NCBI RefSeq assembly: GCF_004328645.1
Contig: NZ_CP031395.1
Coordinates: 3,187,501-3,251,500, forward strand
DNA from: Hylemonella gracilis
GTDB taxonomy: Bacteria; Pseudomonadota; Gammaproteobacteria; Burkholderiales; Burkholderiaceae_C
DNA length: 64,000 bases
Direction: 5' to 3'
Position numbers and translations under genes: made by a program. How positions within the stretch are numbered: position 1 is the stretch's first letter; each line of letters starts with the position of its first letter. This document shows, in pieces, positions 17,210 to 25,812 of the stretch. Under the pieces are notes generated by a model that was given only the letters and a program-made list of their open reading frames with translations, did no database searches and was not told where the DNA came from.

Positions 17210-18737
17210 CGGTCAGTGGAAAGGCAAGCTGAATCCGTGAATTCAGCTTGTTCGGGATGTTGAAACGCAGGCCCACGCCCGCGTCGGACAGTTGGTAGTT
17301 GTCTTGCGGCTCGTTGGGTAAGGGCTTGTTCTTGCGGCCCAGCGCATGATCGTAGAACACGGACATCTGCAACAGATCGCGCCAACGCCAGCCGCCGCCA
17401 AAACCGCTGAAGGGGGCCTGGGTATCGCCCAGCCCCGGCGCTTGCAAGATGTACTCCAGCGTGAGCAGGCCACCTGTGTCGTACAGCGTGTAGGAGCTGT
17501 CATAGCCGCGCAAGTGATCCGCGCCGCCCACCGCGTACTGCTCCATCGGCACCAGCAGATCATTCGAGACTTGGAACTCGGTTCTGAGCAGCACGGACGA
17601 GCTGCCAGTGATGTTCTGCAGGCGCGAGTAAAAAGCCAGCAACTTGCTGAACGCGCCTTCGGCGTAGATGTTCTGGTTGGAGGAGGTTCTCTCGCCACTG
17701 AGGCGACTCGGACGCCGACCTTGATCCAAAGAGCGTGCGCTGTTGCTGTCGCCCATCGCGCCCAGCAGGTCGTTGAAGCCCTGGCTGTACTCCAGACCTG
17801 CGTAGTTCAGGCCGCTGTAGCGCGTGTCCACCGAATCGTAGTTCAGGCTCAGCTTCAGCACGGTCAGCTTGTCTTCGTTGGCCGGGGCGCCGAAACGTTC
17901 GGTCGACGAGGACTTGGAGGCGAGTTCTTGCTGGGTGGAAAAATTGCCTTCACGGCTGCGCCACCAGACCTGCTTCACGTACAGACCATACTGTTCGGAC
18001 GAGCCACTGAGTTGCTGATCCGCGAACTCACCGCCAACGGTGAATCGGTTGCCGCGAGCAAAGCCACCCCCTTGCCAGAAGCCGTCATGGATCTGCAGGT
18101 AGTCCAGCGCCCCGTAGAAATTGTTGGCGGGCTGCGCGCTTTGCTGCAAGGTCAGCGAAAGGCGATCGGCATGGTCAGTCGGGTTGTTCCAGTGCAACTG
18201 GGTACGGGCCCGGTAGACCCCGGTGGTCTCGCTGCCCTGATTGTCGATGTGCACATTGCCATTGAAGCGGTCCTCATTGGGCACGCGCAGCAGCAAGTCT
18301 GCCTCGCCAACCCGCTTGCCAGGCTGGAACGTACCGAATACGGCCAAGCCTGGGTAGTCGGTGAGGGTCAGCAGCGCGGATTCCGCTTCTTGCTGACTCA
18401 CGGGCTCACCCAGCAAATCGTGAAAGGGTCGCGCCAGCGCGCGGGTGGAGTACAGGCCATTGCCCTCGGCCAACACCTGACCCAGATGGCCTTCGATGAC
18501 CTGCAAGGTCACGACGCCGTCGTTGACCGTCTGCACCGGGAGCACAACCTTGGCCAGGATCAGGCCGCGTTGACGGTAATAGTTGGTGACGCGGTTGGCC
18601 ACCGCCTCCATTTCACCGATGGTGAAACCATCGGCCTGCTGCTCCCCCAAGGCTTGGCCGAGCAAGTCACGCACCTCCTCGAGCCGGATTCCGTACCGCA
18701 GAAGATCACGCGCATCCACTAGGTCAAACCGCACCAC
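17133..18737 (-). CDS. TpsB outer-membrane transporter (ShlB/FhaC family), main segment
   Basis: This segment holds most of a Omp85-superfamily two-partner secretion pore. It begins within the first POTRA domain (VRFDLVDARDL), includes the second POTRA (VVLPVQTVNDGVVTLQVIEG), and continues as a 16-strand beta-barrel. The barrel contains VRGYD-like LRGYDSSY, the conserved barrel loop motif of the family, and ends in an aromatic terminal strand (LWFDLAWLF). The role is export of the adjacent adhesin across the outer membrane. The GTG at 18737 is not the true start. One additional base in the G5 run at 18784-18788 joins this frame to the signal-peptide segment upstream, giving LLEIPPLVERSLSPGEGPR. 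Joined length is about 630 residues. Confidence 0.9.
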   Translation of the reverse strand: MVRFDLVDARDLLRYGIRLEEVRDLLGQALGEQQADGFTIGEMEAVANRVTNYYRQRGLILAKVVLPVQTVNDGVVTLQVIEGHLGQVLAEGNGLYSTRALARPFHDLLGEPVSQQEAESALLTLTDYPGLAVFGTFQPGKRVGEADLLLRVPNEDRFNGNVHIDNQGSETTGVYRARTQLHWNNPTDHADRLSLTLQQSAQPANNFYGALDYLQIHDGFWQGGGFARGNRFTVGGEFADQQLSGSSEQYGLYVKQVWWRSREGNFSTQQELASKSSSTERFGAPANEDKLTVLKLSLNYDSVDTRYSGLNYAGLEYSQGFNDLLGAMGDSNSARSLDQGRRPSRLSGERTSSNQNIYAEGAFSKLLAFYSRLQNITGSSSVLLRTEFQVSNDLLVPMEQYAVGGADHLRGYDSSYTLYDTGGLLTLEYILQAPGLGDTQAPFSGFGGGWRWRDLLQMSVFYDHALGRKNKPLPNEPQDNYQLSDAGVGLRFNIPNKLNSRIQLAFPLTDESGNEQSAAAKSEPRLWFDLAWLF

Positions 18738-18775
18738 CCGGACACGCGGGCCTTCACCCGGCGACAGGGAGCGCT

Positions 18776-19042
18776 CTACCAGCGGGGGATTTCCAGCAAA
18801 CCGCCAGGCGTGGGGGCCGGCGGGATGCGCGCGGAGGCATCCGGACGCACCGCCCCCGGTTGCAAGGCATCGGGAAGCGGCGTTTGCTGCGCAAAGACCT
18901 CAGCGCCCACGATCAGTCCCGCGCACGCCATGAATACCGCCCTCCGCGCAGCGAACTTGCCGCGTATACCGTACTTGCCAGCTTTGTTGAGATGAGGCGC
19001 AAAGACACTTTCCCGGTGTTTTACGCTGGGATGTTCTGTCAT
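18776..19042 (-). CDS. TpsB transporter, N-terminal segment (signal peptide)
   Basis: A short open segment encoding the start of the TpsB transporter: a basic region (KYGIRGKFAARR), a hydrophobic core (AVFMACAGLIVGAEVFAQ) and a proline-rich linker (LPDALQPG, IPPAPTPGG). It ends LLEIPRW-stop, where the frame breaks at the G5 run 18784-18788. An ATG at 19042 is the chosen start; a GTG at 19054 is in frame. The sequence upstream to about 19150 is AT-rich and is the likely promoter region of the adhesin operon. Confidence 0.8.
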   Translation of the reverse strand: MTEHPSVKHRESVFAPHLNKAGKYGIRGKFAARRAVFMACAGLIVGAEVFAQQTPLPDALQPGAVRPDASARIPPAPTPGGLLEIPRW

Positions 19043-19342
19043 GAGCGCCGGCACAAGGGGACAAGCAAAGCAAGTGGTTATTTACTCAGGCAATATCCTT
19101 GAAGTGTAAAAGAGATTCTTTTCTTTCCACAGAGGTAAATGGATGCAAGCAGCTGCGTCTTCGCACTTGCGGTGCAAGAGCACAACATATTGCACATTTC
19201 TCCTCTGCGCGGACGGGTTTTCCCGTGCCAGAACACCGTCTTTGTTACGAATTCATTGTTACAAATTCAGTGAATTACGTGGCGTGCAAACCATGCATGA
19301 CGGGACCTCGTGCAGTTAGCACGCCCGCACCGACACGGCAAC
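19043..19342. promoter_or_regulatory. AT-rich intergenic region upstream of tpsB, with direct repeats
   Basis: About 300 bases between tpsB and the adaptor gene, clearly more AT-rich than the surroundings. It holds a direct repeat TGTTACGAATTCA (19243-19255) and TGTTACAAATTCA (19257-19269), period 14, followed by an inverted half-site TGAATT at 19271. A small hairpin ACGGG-TTTT-CCCGT lies at 19213-19226. The adhesin operon promoter must lie here, but no hexamer pair stands out. The direct repeat is a candidate regulator site. Confidence 0.45.
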
Positions 19343-20605
19343 TCAGGAACAGGGATTGCCAGGTTCCACCGGCGTGGCACCAACGGAACGCGGCGGGGTG
19401 GACATGCCACCCAAGGCCTGCGCATTGGCGGCCGCTGCAAGGCCCGAAGCGATCTGCGCCACCCGAACCTGCGCACCGTCATTGCGCATGCGCTGCTGCC
19501 CCGCGGTGATAACCACGTCCCCTGCGGCCAGGCCTTGCACCACTTCCACCCGACCCGGCTGTCGCAGGCCGGTTGTCACTTCAACGCGACGCACCGCGCG
19601 CAAGGCGGGATCGCCGTCCTGGCCGCCCGCACCGCCACCAGGGCTGGGGGCCTCCAGCCTGAACACATACTGCTTGCTGCCTTGCGGAACGATCGCCTCC
19701 TCGGGCACGACCAGCGCGTTGTCGCGCGCGCCAAAGACCGTGGTGACACGCGCGAACATGCCAGGACGCAGCAGTAGCTTGCGGTTGTCGATGCAACCGC
19801 GCACCGCCAATGAGCGGCCATCGGCATCAACCAGCGGATCAATGGCCTGGATCACGGCCGGCATGGATTGCCCGGGAAGTGCGTCCACCGACACATAGGC
19901 ACGCTGCCCGGGCCGAACCTTGGCTTGCAGTCGCTCGGGCAGGCGGAAGTCGACGTAGAGGGCTTCAATGTCTTCCAGGTTGACGATGTCCGCGCCGTCA
20001 CGCACATACTCCCCCAGGTCCACCTTGGTGATGCCCACCATGCCGTCGAAAGGTGCCGTGATACGCATGCGTGCCAACCGTGCGCGGGCCAGCGCAGCCT
20101 GGGCCTCGGCCACCTGCAGGCTGGCACGGCTTTCGTCGAGCACGCTGCGAGCAACGAAGCTCTGGGCCACCAACTCCTCGTTGCGCCGCAGGTTGGCGCG
20201 GGCGATGGACAGTTGCGCCTCGGCCTGGCTCAGCTCAGCGCGCGGCAGTTCATCATCCAGACGGGCCAGCAACTGGCCGCGCTTGACGCGCGCGCCGTCG
20301 CGAAAGGCAATCTCTGCGATCCGCCCGGCAACCTCGGGGCGCAGCATCACGCTCTGGCGCGAGCGCAGGGTGCCCACCGCCTGGGCGTCGTCCTGGACGC
20401 GCGCGAGCACGACCGCCGCCGCCTCGACGCTGGGCAGGCCACCTCCCGCCGAAGCAGGCCTGGCGGAGGCCGGACCCGTTGCCGGCGCGGTCGCCATGGT
20501 CGCGCTGGTGGCGGCCGTCTGGCGGTGCTGAAACCACCAAGCCGTGACGGAGGCCACGCCGATGCCCAGGGCTGCGATCGCAGGATAAAGAAGTCTGGAA
20601 GCCAT
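19343..20605 (-). CDS. RND efflux periplasmic adaptor (membrane fusion protein, HlyD/AcrA family)
   Basis: A 420-residue adaptor that would link an inner-membrane RND pump to an outer-membrane channel. An N-terminal hydrophobic segment (LLYPAIAALGIGVASVTAWW) anchors it. There follow the lipoyl/barrel-sandwich half (VMLRPEVAGRIAEIAFRDGARVKRGQLLARLD), a coiled-coil hairpin (about 125-185), the second lipoyl half (ITAPFDGMVGITKVDLGEYV) and the beta-barrel (RPGMFARVTTVFG). I chose the ATG at 20605; a TTG 9 bases upstream is possible. No pump gene lies next to it: its downstream neighbour is tpsB and its upstream neighbour rnhA. It is therefore an orphan adaptor, or the pump gene is elsewhere. Confidence 0.88.
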   Translation of the reverse strand: MASRLLYPAIAALGIGVASVTAWWFQHRQTAATSATMATAPATGPASARPASAGGGLPSVEAAAVVLARVQDDAQAVGTLRSRQSVMLRPEVAGRIAEIAFRDGARVKRGQLLARLDDELPRAELSQAEAQLSIARANLRRNEELVAQSFVARSVLDESRASLQVAEAQAALARARLARMRITAPFDGMVGITKVDLGEYVRDGADIVNLEDIEALYVDFRLPERLQAKVRPGQRAYVSVDALPGQSMPAVIQAIDPLVDADGRSLAVRGCIDNRKLLLRPGMFARVTTVFGARDNALVVPEEAIVPQGSKQYVFRLEAPSPGGGAGGQDGDPALRAVRRVEVTTGLRQPGRVEVVQGLAAGDVVITAGQQRMRNDGAQVRVAQIASGLAAAANAQALGGMSTPPRSVGATPVEPGNPCS

Positions 20606-20784
20606 GAAGATCAATCTGGATGGAATGTTTCGCCTGTTCGCTATCCGTCCTTCGGGCGACAGGACAGGAGGATGGTGCCAGTCTAGGCAACGCTCCTTGC
20701 AACGGCAGGAAGCATGCCAGAACCATGTAAACCCTCAGTCAAGGGCGTGCACATGACGTCATGGCAGGCGAGGAGATCCCCCAC

Positions 20785-21261
20785 TCAACGGCGACCGGCC
20801 ACCTGTTCCACGCCCCGGTTGGCGAGCCCATCCGCGCGCTCGTTGCCAGGGTCGCCATCATGTCCCTTGACCCAGCGCCACTCAATCCGGTGCGTCGCGC
20901 CCTGGCCGGGCGCGCCGTTGACCAGGGTGTCCAGGCGCTGCCAAAGATCGACGTTCTTGACCGGCTGCTTGCTCGCCGTCTTCCAGCCCTTGGCCTTCCA
21001 GCCGGCCAGCCATTCGGTGATGCCCTTGAGCACGTACTGGCTGTCGGCGTGCAGGACGACCTGGCAAGGACGCTTGAGCGCCTCCAGCGCCTGGATCACC
21101 GCCATCAGCTCCATGCGATTGTTCGTGGTCGCCGGTTCGCCACCGAACAACTCCTTCTCCACGCCGCCGGAACGCAGCAGCACGCCCCAGCCGCCGGGGC
21201 CGGGGTTGCCCTTGCAGGCACCATCGGTGTAGATCTCGACCGGACTCCCATCAACGGTCAT
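20785..21261 (-). CDS. rnhA: Ribonuclease HI
   Basis: A 158-residue enzyme that cuts the RNA strand of RNA-DNA hybrids, close to the usual family length of about 155. All four catalytic acidic residues are visible: Asp in [13 protein letters not shown], Glu in [10 protein letters not shown], Asp in VLHADSQYV and Asp in GNERADGLA, with the nearby catalytic His in [10 protein letters not shown]. The ATG at 21261 overlaps the methyltransferase stop by 11 bases, so the two genes are translationally coupled. A longer in-frame extension upstream lies inside the methyltransferase gene and is unlikely to be used. Confidence 0.96.
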   Translation of the reverse strand: MTVDGSPVEIYTDGACKGNPGPGGWGVLLRSGGVEKELFGGEPATTNNRMELMAVIQALEALKRPCQVVLHADSQYVLKGITEWLAGWKAKGWKTASKQPVKNVDLWQRLDTLVNGAPGQGATHRIEWRWVKGHDGDPGNERADGLANRGVEQVAGRR

Positions 21262-22222
21262 CTCCCTGCTTGCTTGTTGTTGCGCGAGGCTCAAACCTGC
21301 CGTCCTTTCCTTGTGTTTTGTCTTGTCCATCCATGCCGCGATGCGAGGTTGACACCGGCATCCAGCCCCCGGGAGCCGCGCCGACAGCCCCCGAAACCGT
21401 CGATTCTCGCTGGTGCCGCACCAGGGAGGCCGGCGCCGCCTGCTGCGCCGTGCTCGGAGCACGGCGCCAGCGCGGCTCCAGCAAACGCACACCATGCACG
21501 CGCTTGATCGCCACGATGCAGTACGCCGCGCCCAGCACGGGCCACCAGCGCGCACCCACTCCGTCCAGCCAACGCCAACGCTGCAACCAGGACGCACTGC
21601 GCAGCAAGGGCCGCCACAGGCCATAGCGGGAGCCAGGCTCGGTTTCCTCGACTTCCAGATTCAGCAGCCGCAGCCAATCCCGCAGGCGCCAGGGGCTGAT
21701 GAGCCCCAACCCGGCGGGCAACACGGGATTGCAGCGGCCGGCCAACCAGTGCCAGCCTGCCTCGTGCGCTGTGCGCGCCCACCAGCAGTCGCGCCGCTGG
21801 CGCCACCCCCATAGACTCATGGGGTTGAAGCCAGTGATGAGCACCCGCCCACCGGGTGCGAGCACACGCGCCACTTCACGCAGCACGGCATGTGGGTCGG
21901 GGTGGCTGTCCAGGGCATGGGGCAAGGTCACCAGGTCCAGACTGCCCTCGGAAAAAGGCAGGGCGGCGTAGTCGCAGTGCAGCGAAACGGGCCGCGGCGT
22001 GGTGGTTCCGTCATTTGGCACCGCCGGCCCGCAGCCGGCGAGCCAGCGGTGGGGCATGCGATTGGCGGCCAGGGTGTCCAGCGCGGGCAGACCCAGCTGC
22101 AAGGCGTGGTAGCCAAAGATGTCGGCCACGGCGCGTTCGCACTGCTCCCGCTCCCAGGCCAAGAGATAGCTGCCAGCGGGGGTCTCACACCAGGACTGCA
22201 AATCTATAATTTCGCCGCTCAT
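21251..22222 (-). CDS. Class I SAM-dependent methyltransferase
   Basis: A 323-residue protein with a methyltransferase type 11 fold. The core is [20 protein letters not shown] followed by [19 protein letters not shown], the motif-IV/post-motif signature of the family. The usual motif I glycine-rich loop is weak here (LAGCGPAV), so the cofactor site is not fully canonical. The C-terminal 70 residues are basic and low in complexity. The gene sits between gloB (divergent) and rnhA (overlapping), an arrangement seen in related betaproteobacteria. The substrate is unknown. Confidence 0.82.
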   Translation of the reverse strand: MSGEIIDLQSWCETPAGSYLLAWEREQCERAVADIFGYHALQLGLPALDTLAANRMPHRWLAGCGPAVPNDGTTTPRPVSLHCDYAALPFSEGSLDLVTLPHALDSHPDPHAVLREVARVLAPGGRVLITGFNPMSLWGWRQRRDCWWARTAHEAGWHWLAGRCNPVLPAGLGLISPWRLRDWLRLLNLEVEETEPGSRYGLWRPLLRSASWLQRWRWLDGVGARWWPVLGAAYCIVAIKRVHGVRLLEPRWRRAPSTAQQAAPASLVRHQRESTVSGAVGAAPGGWMPVSTSHRGMDGQDKTQGKDGRFEPRATTSKQGDDR

Positions 22223-22236
22223 GACCTGTCGTCATG
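22205..22236 (+). promoter_or_regulatory. Candidate gloB -10 element and adjacent inverted repeat
   Basis: A perfect TATAAT (22205-22210) precedes gloB, with no convincing -35 hexamer. Immediately after it, CATGAC-CTGTC-GTCATG (22220-22236) is a perfect 6-bp inverted repeat that covers the methyltransferase start codon on the other strand. A protein bound there could act on both divergent genes. Confidence 0.4.
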
Positions 22237-22259
22237 TCTCCTCAAGATAACCCTGCACT

Positions 22260-23057
22260 GTGCCGCTGCTTCCTCTGCCCGCGCTGACCGACAACTACAT
22301 CTGGCTGCTGCATGACCAGCACCAGGCCATCGTCGTCGATCCAGCCGAGGCAGCGCCTGTGCTGGAAGTCTTGCAAGCCCGGCATCTGACGCTGCGGGCC
22401 ATTCTAGTCACCCATCACCATGCAGACCATGTGGGCGGCGTGCCCGAGCTGCGCGCCGCGACCGGCGCGGCGGTCTACGGCCCGGTGGGCGAAGACATGC
22501 CCGAACCCCTGACCCGGGTGTGTGAAGGGGACACGGTGGCATTGCTCGGCCTACGTTTCGAGGTGCTGGATGTACCGGGCCACACCGCCGGTCACATCGC
22601 CTGGTATTGCGCGGATGGCGCGGCGCTCGACCCACCCTCACCCCTGCTCTTCTGCGGCGACACGCTGTTCTCGGGCGGCTGTGGCCGCATCTTCGAGGGC
22701 ACGCCCGCGCAGATGCTGGCCTCGCTGGACAAGCTGAGCCGCCTGCCCGGCGCCACCCGCGTATGCTGCGCGCATGAATACACCTTGAGCAATCTGCGCT
22801 TCGCGCGCGCCGTGGAACCCGCCAACGAGGCGCTGCGCCAGCACAGCCTGCATTGCGAGGCCCTGCGCGCGCGTGGCCTGCCTACCCTGCCTTCTACGCT
22901 CGCGCAAGAGCGCGCCATCAACCCCTTCCTGCGCAGCCGCCACCCCGACGTCGTTCAAGCCGTCGCGCGAACGGCCGCGCATGCCTTGACCCGTCTGCAG
23001 CCCGCCGACGTCGATACCTTCGCCGCCCTGCGCCAGTGGAAAAACGAGTTCCGATGA
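22260..23057 (+). CDS. gloB: Hydroxyacylglutathione hydrolase (glyoxalase II)
   Basis: A 265-residue metallo-beta-lactamase-fold enzyme that hydrolyses S-lactoylglutathione to lactate and glutathione, completing methylglyoxal detoxification in the cytoplasm. The binuclear metal motif THHHADHVGG is present, as are VPGHTAGH, the bridging Asp in FCGDTLFSGGCGR, and CCAHEYTLSN with the last His. The C-terminal substrate-binding half includes ERAINPFLR. The start is a GTG at 22260. The gene ends overlapping the ATG of the transglycosylase (ATGA), so the pair is probably one operon. Confidence 0.95.
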   Translation: MPLLPLPALTDNYIWLLHDQHQAIVVDPAEAAPVLEVLQARHLTLRAILVTHHHADHVGGVPELRAATGAAVYGPVGEDMPEPLTRVCEGDTVALLGLRFEVLDVPGHTAGHIAWYCADGAALDPPSPLLFCGDTLFSGGCGRIFEGTPAQMLASLDKLSRLPGATRVCCAHEYTLSNLRFARAVEPANEALRQHSLHCEALRARGLPTLPSTLAQERAINPFLRSRHPDVVQAVARTAAHALTRLQPADVDTFAALRQWKNEFR

Positions 23058-24760
23058 AATCCTTGCCACCTTCCAGCCTGACCTCCCGCCTGTCCCGTCG
23101 CGCCAGCAGGGTCACCGTCACCGTCACCGTGCCCTCGCCCTCTCGCTTCTCGGCCCTGGCATTCGGATTCGTGCTCGCGCTGGGCCTGAACGGTTGTGCG
23201 CTGACCGACGCATTGACTCGGCGCAGCAATGCCCCGGACCCCACGATTTCCGCATCGGCCGCCGAGGCCACGGGCACCCACGCCCCGGACACGATCGCGA
23301 ACGGCACCGCGCCGATCACGCCCATAACGCCGGTCTCGACCGCCGCGCCGGACACACTCGCGACCCCGACGGCGGACCCGGGCGTGTCGACGCCGGATAT
23401 TCCACCCACGAAGGCCCTCACACTGACGTCGGTGCCGGCCATCGAGCTGCAGCCGCTGCCCAAGCCGTTGACGCCCGCCACGCACGCGGTAATTGCCCTG
23501 GCACCACCGGATGACCTCTGGCAACGTATCCGCCAAGGTTTCGCCATGCCAGACCTGGACAGCCCTCTGGTCCAAGGACGCGAGCAGTGGTACGCGGCGC
23601 GCCCCGAGGAGTTCATCGCGATGATCGAGCGATCGCGCATGTACCTCTTCTACATCATCGAGGAAATCGAGCGCCGCGGCATGCCCACCGAACTGGCGCT
23701 GCTGCCCTTCGTCGAAAGCGCCTACAACCCCCTGGCCTATTCGAGCGCGCGCGCCGCTGGCATGTGGCAATTCATCCCCAGCACCGGCCGGGTCTACCAG
23801 CTGCGACAGAACGCCTTCCGGGATGACCGTCGCGACGTGCTGGCTTCGACCCGTGCCGCCCTGGATTACCTCGAACGCTTGCACGGCATGTTCGGGGACT
23901 GGCATTTGGCCCTGGCGGCGTACAACTGGGGCGAAGGCGCCGTGGGCCGGGCCATCGCCAAGAACAAGCGCATGAAGAAACCGACGGACTACGTCTCTCT
24001 CTATCGGCTGATGCCCAAGGAAACGCGCTATTACGTGCCCAAGCTGCAGGCGATGAAGAGCCTGATCGCCGACCCGGCGCGCTTCGCCATCACCTTGCCC
24101 GATTTCGGCAATCATCCCTACTTTGACAGCGTGGACATCACGCGCGACATCGACGTGGAACTCGCCGCCGAACTGGCCGAGGTTGGGCTGGAGGACTTCA
24201 AGGCGCTGAACCCCTCTCTGCACCGCCCTGTCATCCTCGCGGCGGGCACGCCGCAGATCCTGCTGCCCTGGGACAACGCCATCGTGTTCGAGCAGAACCT
24301 GAGCGCCTACATCGAGTCGCAGAAAGGCCAGTTGGCGAGCTGGACGGTCTGGACCGCACCCAAGACCATGAAAACCACGGAGGTGGCCCAGCGCCTCAAG
24401 ATCGACGAGAAGGCGCTGCGCCAGGCCAACGCCATTCCGAGCCACATGATCATCCGCGCCGGCTCCACCCTGCTGGTACCGCGCGCCAGCGATCACGAAA
24501 ACGACGTGAACGAGCGCATTGCCGACCACGGACAACTCAACTTCTTCCCCGAAACCGAGCTGCGCCGCGTGGTCTACAAGGCTGGCAAGCGCGACACGGT
24601 CAGCGTCATCGCGCGCCGCTACGGCATTGCCGCAGCCAAGGTCGCGGAGTGGAACAATCTGAAGGTCAACGACAAGTTCGAACCCGGTCAGACCATCGTG
24701 CTGTACCGCTGGATGCCCGTCACGTCCACCTTGGGCACGCCGGTGCGCAAGGACAGCTGA
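23054..24760 (+). CDS. mltD: Membrane-bound lytic murein transglycosylase D with LysM domains
   Basis: A 568-residue peptidoglycan-cleaving lipoprotein. Residues 1-49 form a lipoprotein signal ending in the lipobox LGLNGC; a Thr/Pro/Ala-rich linker follows. The SLT domain has the catalytic Glu in LPFVESAYNP and the motifs SSARAAGMWQFIPSTG and ALAAYNWGEGAV. Two LysM-like repeats follow: TVWTAPKTMKTTEVAQRL...IIRAGSTLLVPR and VVYKAGKRDTVSVIARRYGI...EPGQTIVLYRW. The ATG at 23054 overlaps the gloB stop. It would act on the periplasmic face of the outer membrane in wall turnover. Confidence 0.93.
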   Translation: MKSLPPSSLTSRLSRRASRVTVTVTVPSPSRFSALAFGFVLALGLNGCALTDALTRRSNAPDPTISASAAEATGTHAPDTIANGTAPITPITPVSTAAPDTLATPTADPGVSTPDIPPTKALTLTSVPAIELQPLPKPLTPATHAVIALAPPDDLWQRIRQGFAMPDLDSPLVQGREQWYAARPEEFIAMIERSRMYLFYIIEEIERRGMPTELALLPFVESAYNPLAYSSARAAGMWQFIPSTGRVYQLRQNAFRDDRRDVLASTRAALDYLERLHGMFGDWHLALAAYNWGEGAVGRAIAKNKRMKKPTDYVSLYRLMPKETRYYVPKLQAMKSLIADPARFAITLPDFGNHPYFDSVDITRDIDVELAAELAEVGLEDFKALNPSLHRPVILAAGTPQILLPWDNAIVFEQNLSAYIESQKGQLASWTVWTAPKTMKTTEVAQRLKIDEKALRQANAIPSHMIIRAGSTLLVPRASDHENDVNERIADHGQLNFFPETELRRVVYKAGKRDTVSVIARRYGIAAAKVAEWNNLKVNDKFEPGQTIVLYRWMPVTSTLGTPVRKDS

Positions 24761-24808
24761 GCCGCTCGGCCTGCGGGGGATCGGAGTAGACGCCAGGCGC
24801 ACAAAATA

Positions 24809-24839
24809 AAAGCGGCGGGGCTGGCAGCCCGGCCGCTTT
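24809..24839 (-). terminator. Terminator between convergent mltD and the amino-acid permease
   Basis: AAAGCGGC and GGGCTG arms pair with CAGCCC and GCCGCTTT. On the minus strand the hairpin is followed by TTTTATTTT, a good rho-independent terminator for the permease gene. On the plus strand the U tract is weaker, but it may also serve mltD. Confidence 0.8.
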
Positions 24840-24898
24840 GATTTGGGTGAGACCGCCAGTCCGGACTGATCCGCCTCTCCCGTTCGCAGCCCAGGCGG

Positions 24899-25651
24899 CT
24901 ACTTGCCCCGTTGGTGCTCCGGCACTTCCAGTCGCTTGGCCGCCAGCGACAGCAACAGCGTCATGACCAGGTAAAGCACTGAAATAGCGAGGTAGGGCTC
25001 CCAATAGCGGGAGTACGCCCCCGCCACCGTGCGCGCCGCCAGGGCCAGATCAGCCAGGCCGATGGCCGAGACCAGGGACGAATCCTTCAGCAGCATGATG
25101 GCTTCGTTGACCAGCGGCGGCACCATGCGCCGCGCCGCCTGGGGCACGACCACGTAGCGCATCGATTGCGCGTGTGTGAAGCCCAGGCTGTAGGCGGCCT
25201 GCGTCTGCCCCTGGTGGATGGACTGGATGCCCGCACGGAAGATTTCGGAGATGTAGGCCCCGGCGTTGAGCGACAACGCCACGGCGCCCGAGAAGAAGGC
25301 GCCATAGTTCTGCCGGAATTCACTCGCCAGAGAACCCGCCAGCAACAGGCCGTGCTCGGGATGCACCAGCGTGGGCATGAGCGCGAAATGCACCAGCAGA
25401 ATCTGCACGAACAAGGGCGTGCCACGGAAGAAAGTGACGTAGGCCACGGCCAGCCACTGCACGGGCTTGAGCGCCCAGCGCGCAAGCGCCGAGTGGGGCG
25501 GTGGCGCCTTGCGGGAACTGGTGATCAGGCCGGTCAGCAGTCCCAGCATCAGCCCGGCCACGATGGCCACCAGCGTCACCAGAATGGTTGTTTTCAGCCC
25601 CGAGTAAAACAGGGGCGCGTACCCGACAAGGATGTTCCAGCGCAAATCCAT
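24899..25651 (-). CDS. Polar amino-acid ABC transporter permease (HisM/GltK family)
   Basis: A 250-residue inner-membrane permease with about five transmembrane segments. An N-terminal region (LFYSGLKTTILVTLVAIVAGL) and the FFRGTPLFVQILLVHF segment are typical of the polar amino-acid uptake family. The EAA loop that contacts the ATPase reads AGIQSIHQGQTQAAYSLG...VVVPQA. It lies downstream of its likely substrate-binding protein but is separated from it by a strong terminator. No ATPase gene is adjacent, so the ATP-binding subunit must be supplied from elsewhere. The exact amino acid cannot be told from sequence. Confidence 0.9.
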   Translation of the reverse strand: MDLRWNILVGYAPLFYSGLKTTILVTLVAIVAGLMLGLLTGLITSSRKAPPPHSALARWALKPVQWLAVAYVTFFRGTPLFVQILLVHFALMPTLVHPEHGLLLAGSLASEFRQNYGAFFSGAVALSLNAGAYISEIFRAGIQSIHQGQTQAAYSLGFTHAQSMRYVVVPQAARRMVPPLVNEAIMLLKDSSLVSAIGLADLALAARTVAGAYSRYWEPYLAISVLYLVMTLLLSLAAKRLEVPEHQRGK

Positions 25652-25721
25652 GGTCGTCTGCTGCTTTCTTTGTGAATCAATCGCTGCGGATCAATCGGGC
25701 ATGCGACTCACCCGAAAAACA

Positions 25722-25760
25722 GGCGGCCTGCGTGACACCTCTTAGGTCACGCAGGCCGCC
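25722..25760 (-). terminator. Strong hairpin terminator between binding protein and permease
   Basis: A perfect 15-bp stem (25722-25736 with 25746-25760) and a 9-base loop. On the minus strand it is followed by TGTTTTTC. It should stop most transcripts after the binding-protein gene and lower permease expression relative to it. Confidence 0.88.
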
Positions 25761-25812
25761 GCGTCCGGATACAGATCAGGTTCGGCCGATTGATCTGACT
25801 CTCAAGTGCCGC

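Noticed and set aside
11658..18788. Poly-G phase variation of the adhesin and its transporter
   Set aside because: Tracts of only 4-7 G/C are short for slipped-strand switching, five identical-type breaks are present, and one is in aroA. Sequence error is the simpler reading; not excluded, but not called.
20753..20762. Palindrome ATGACGTCAT downstream of rnhA
   Set aside because: A single 10-base palindrome after the stop codon of rnhA with no second site or promoter. Expected by chance at this length across 64 kb.
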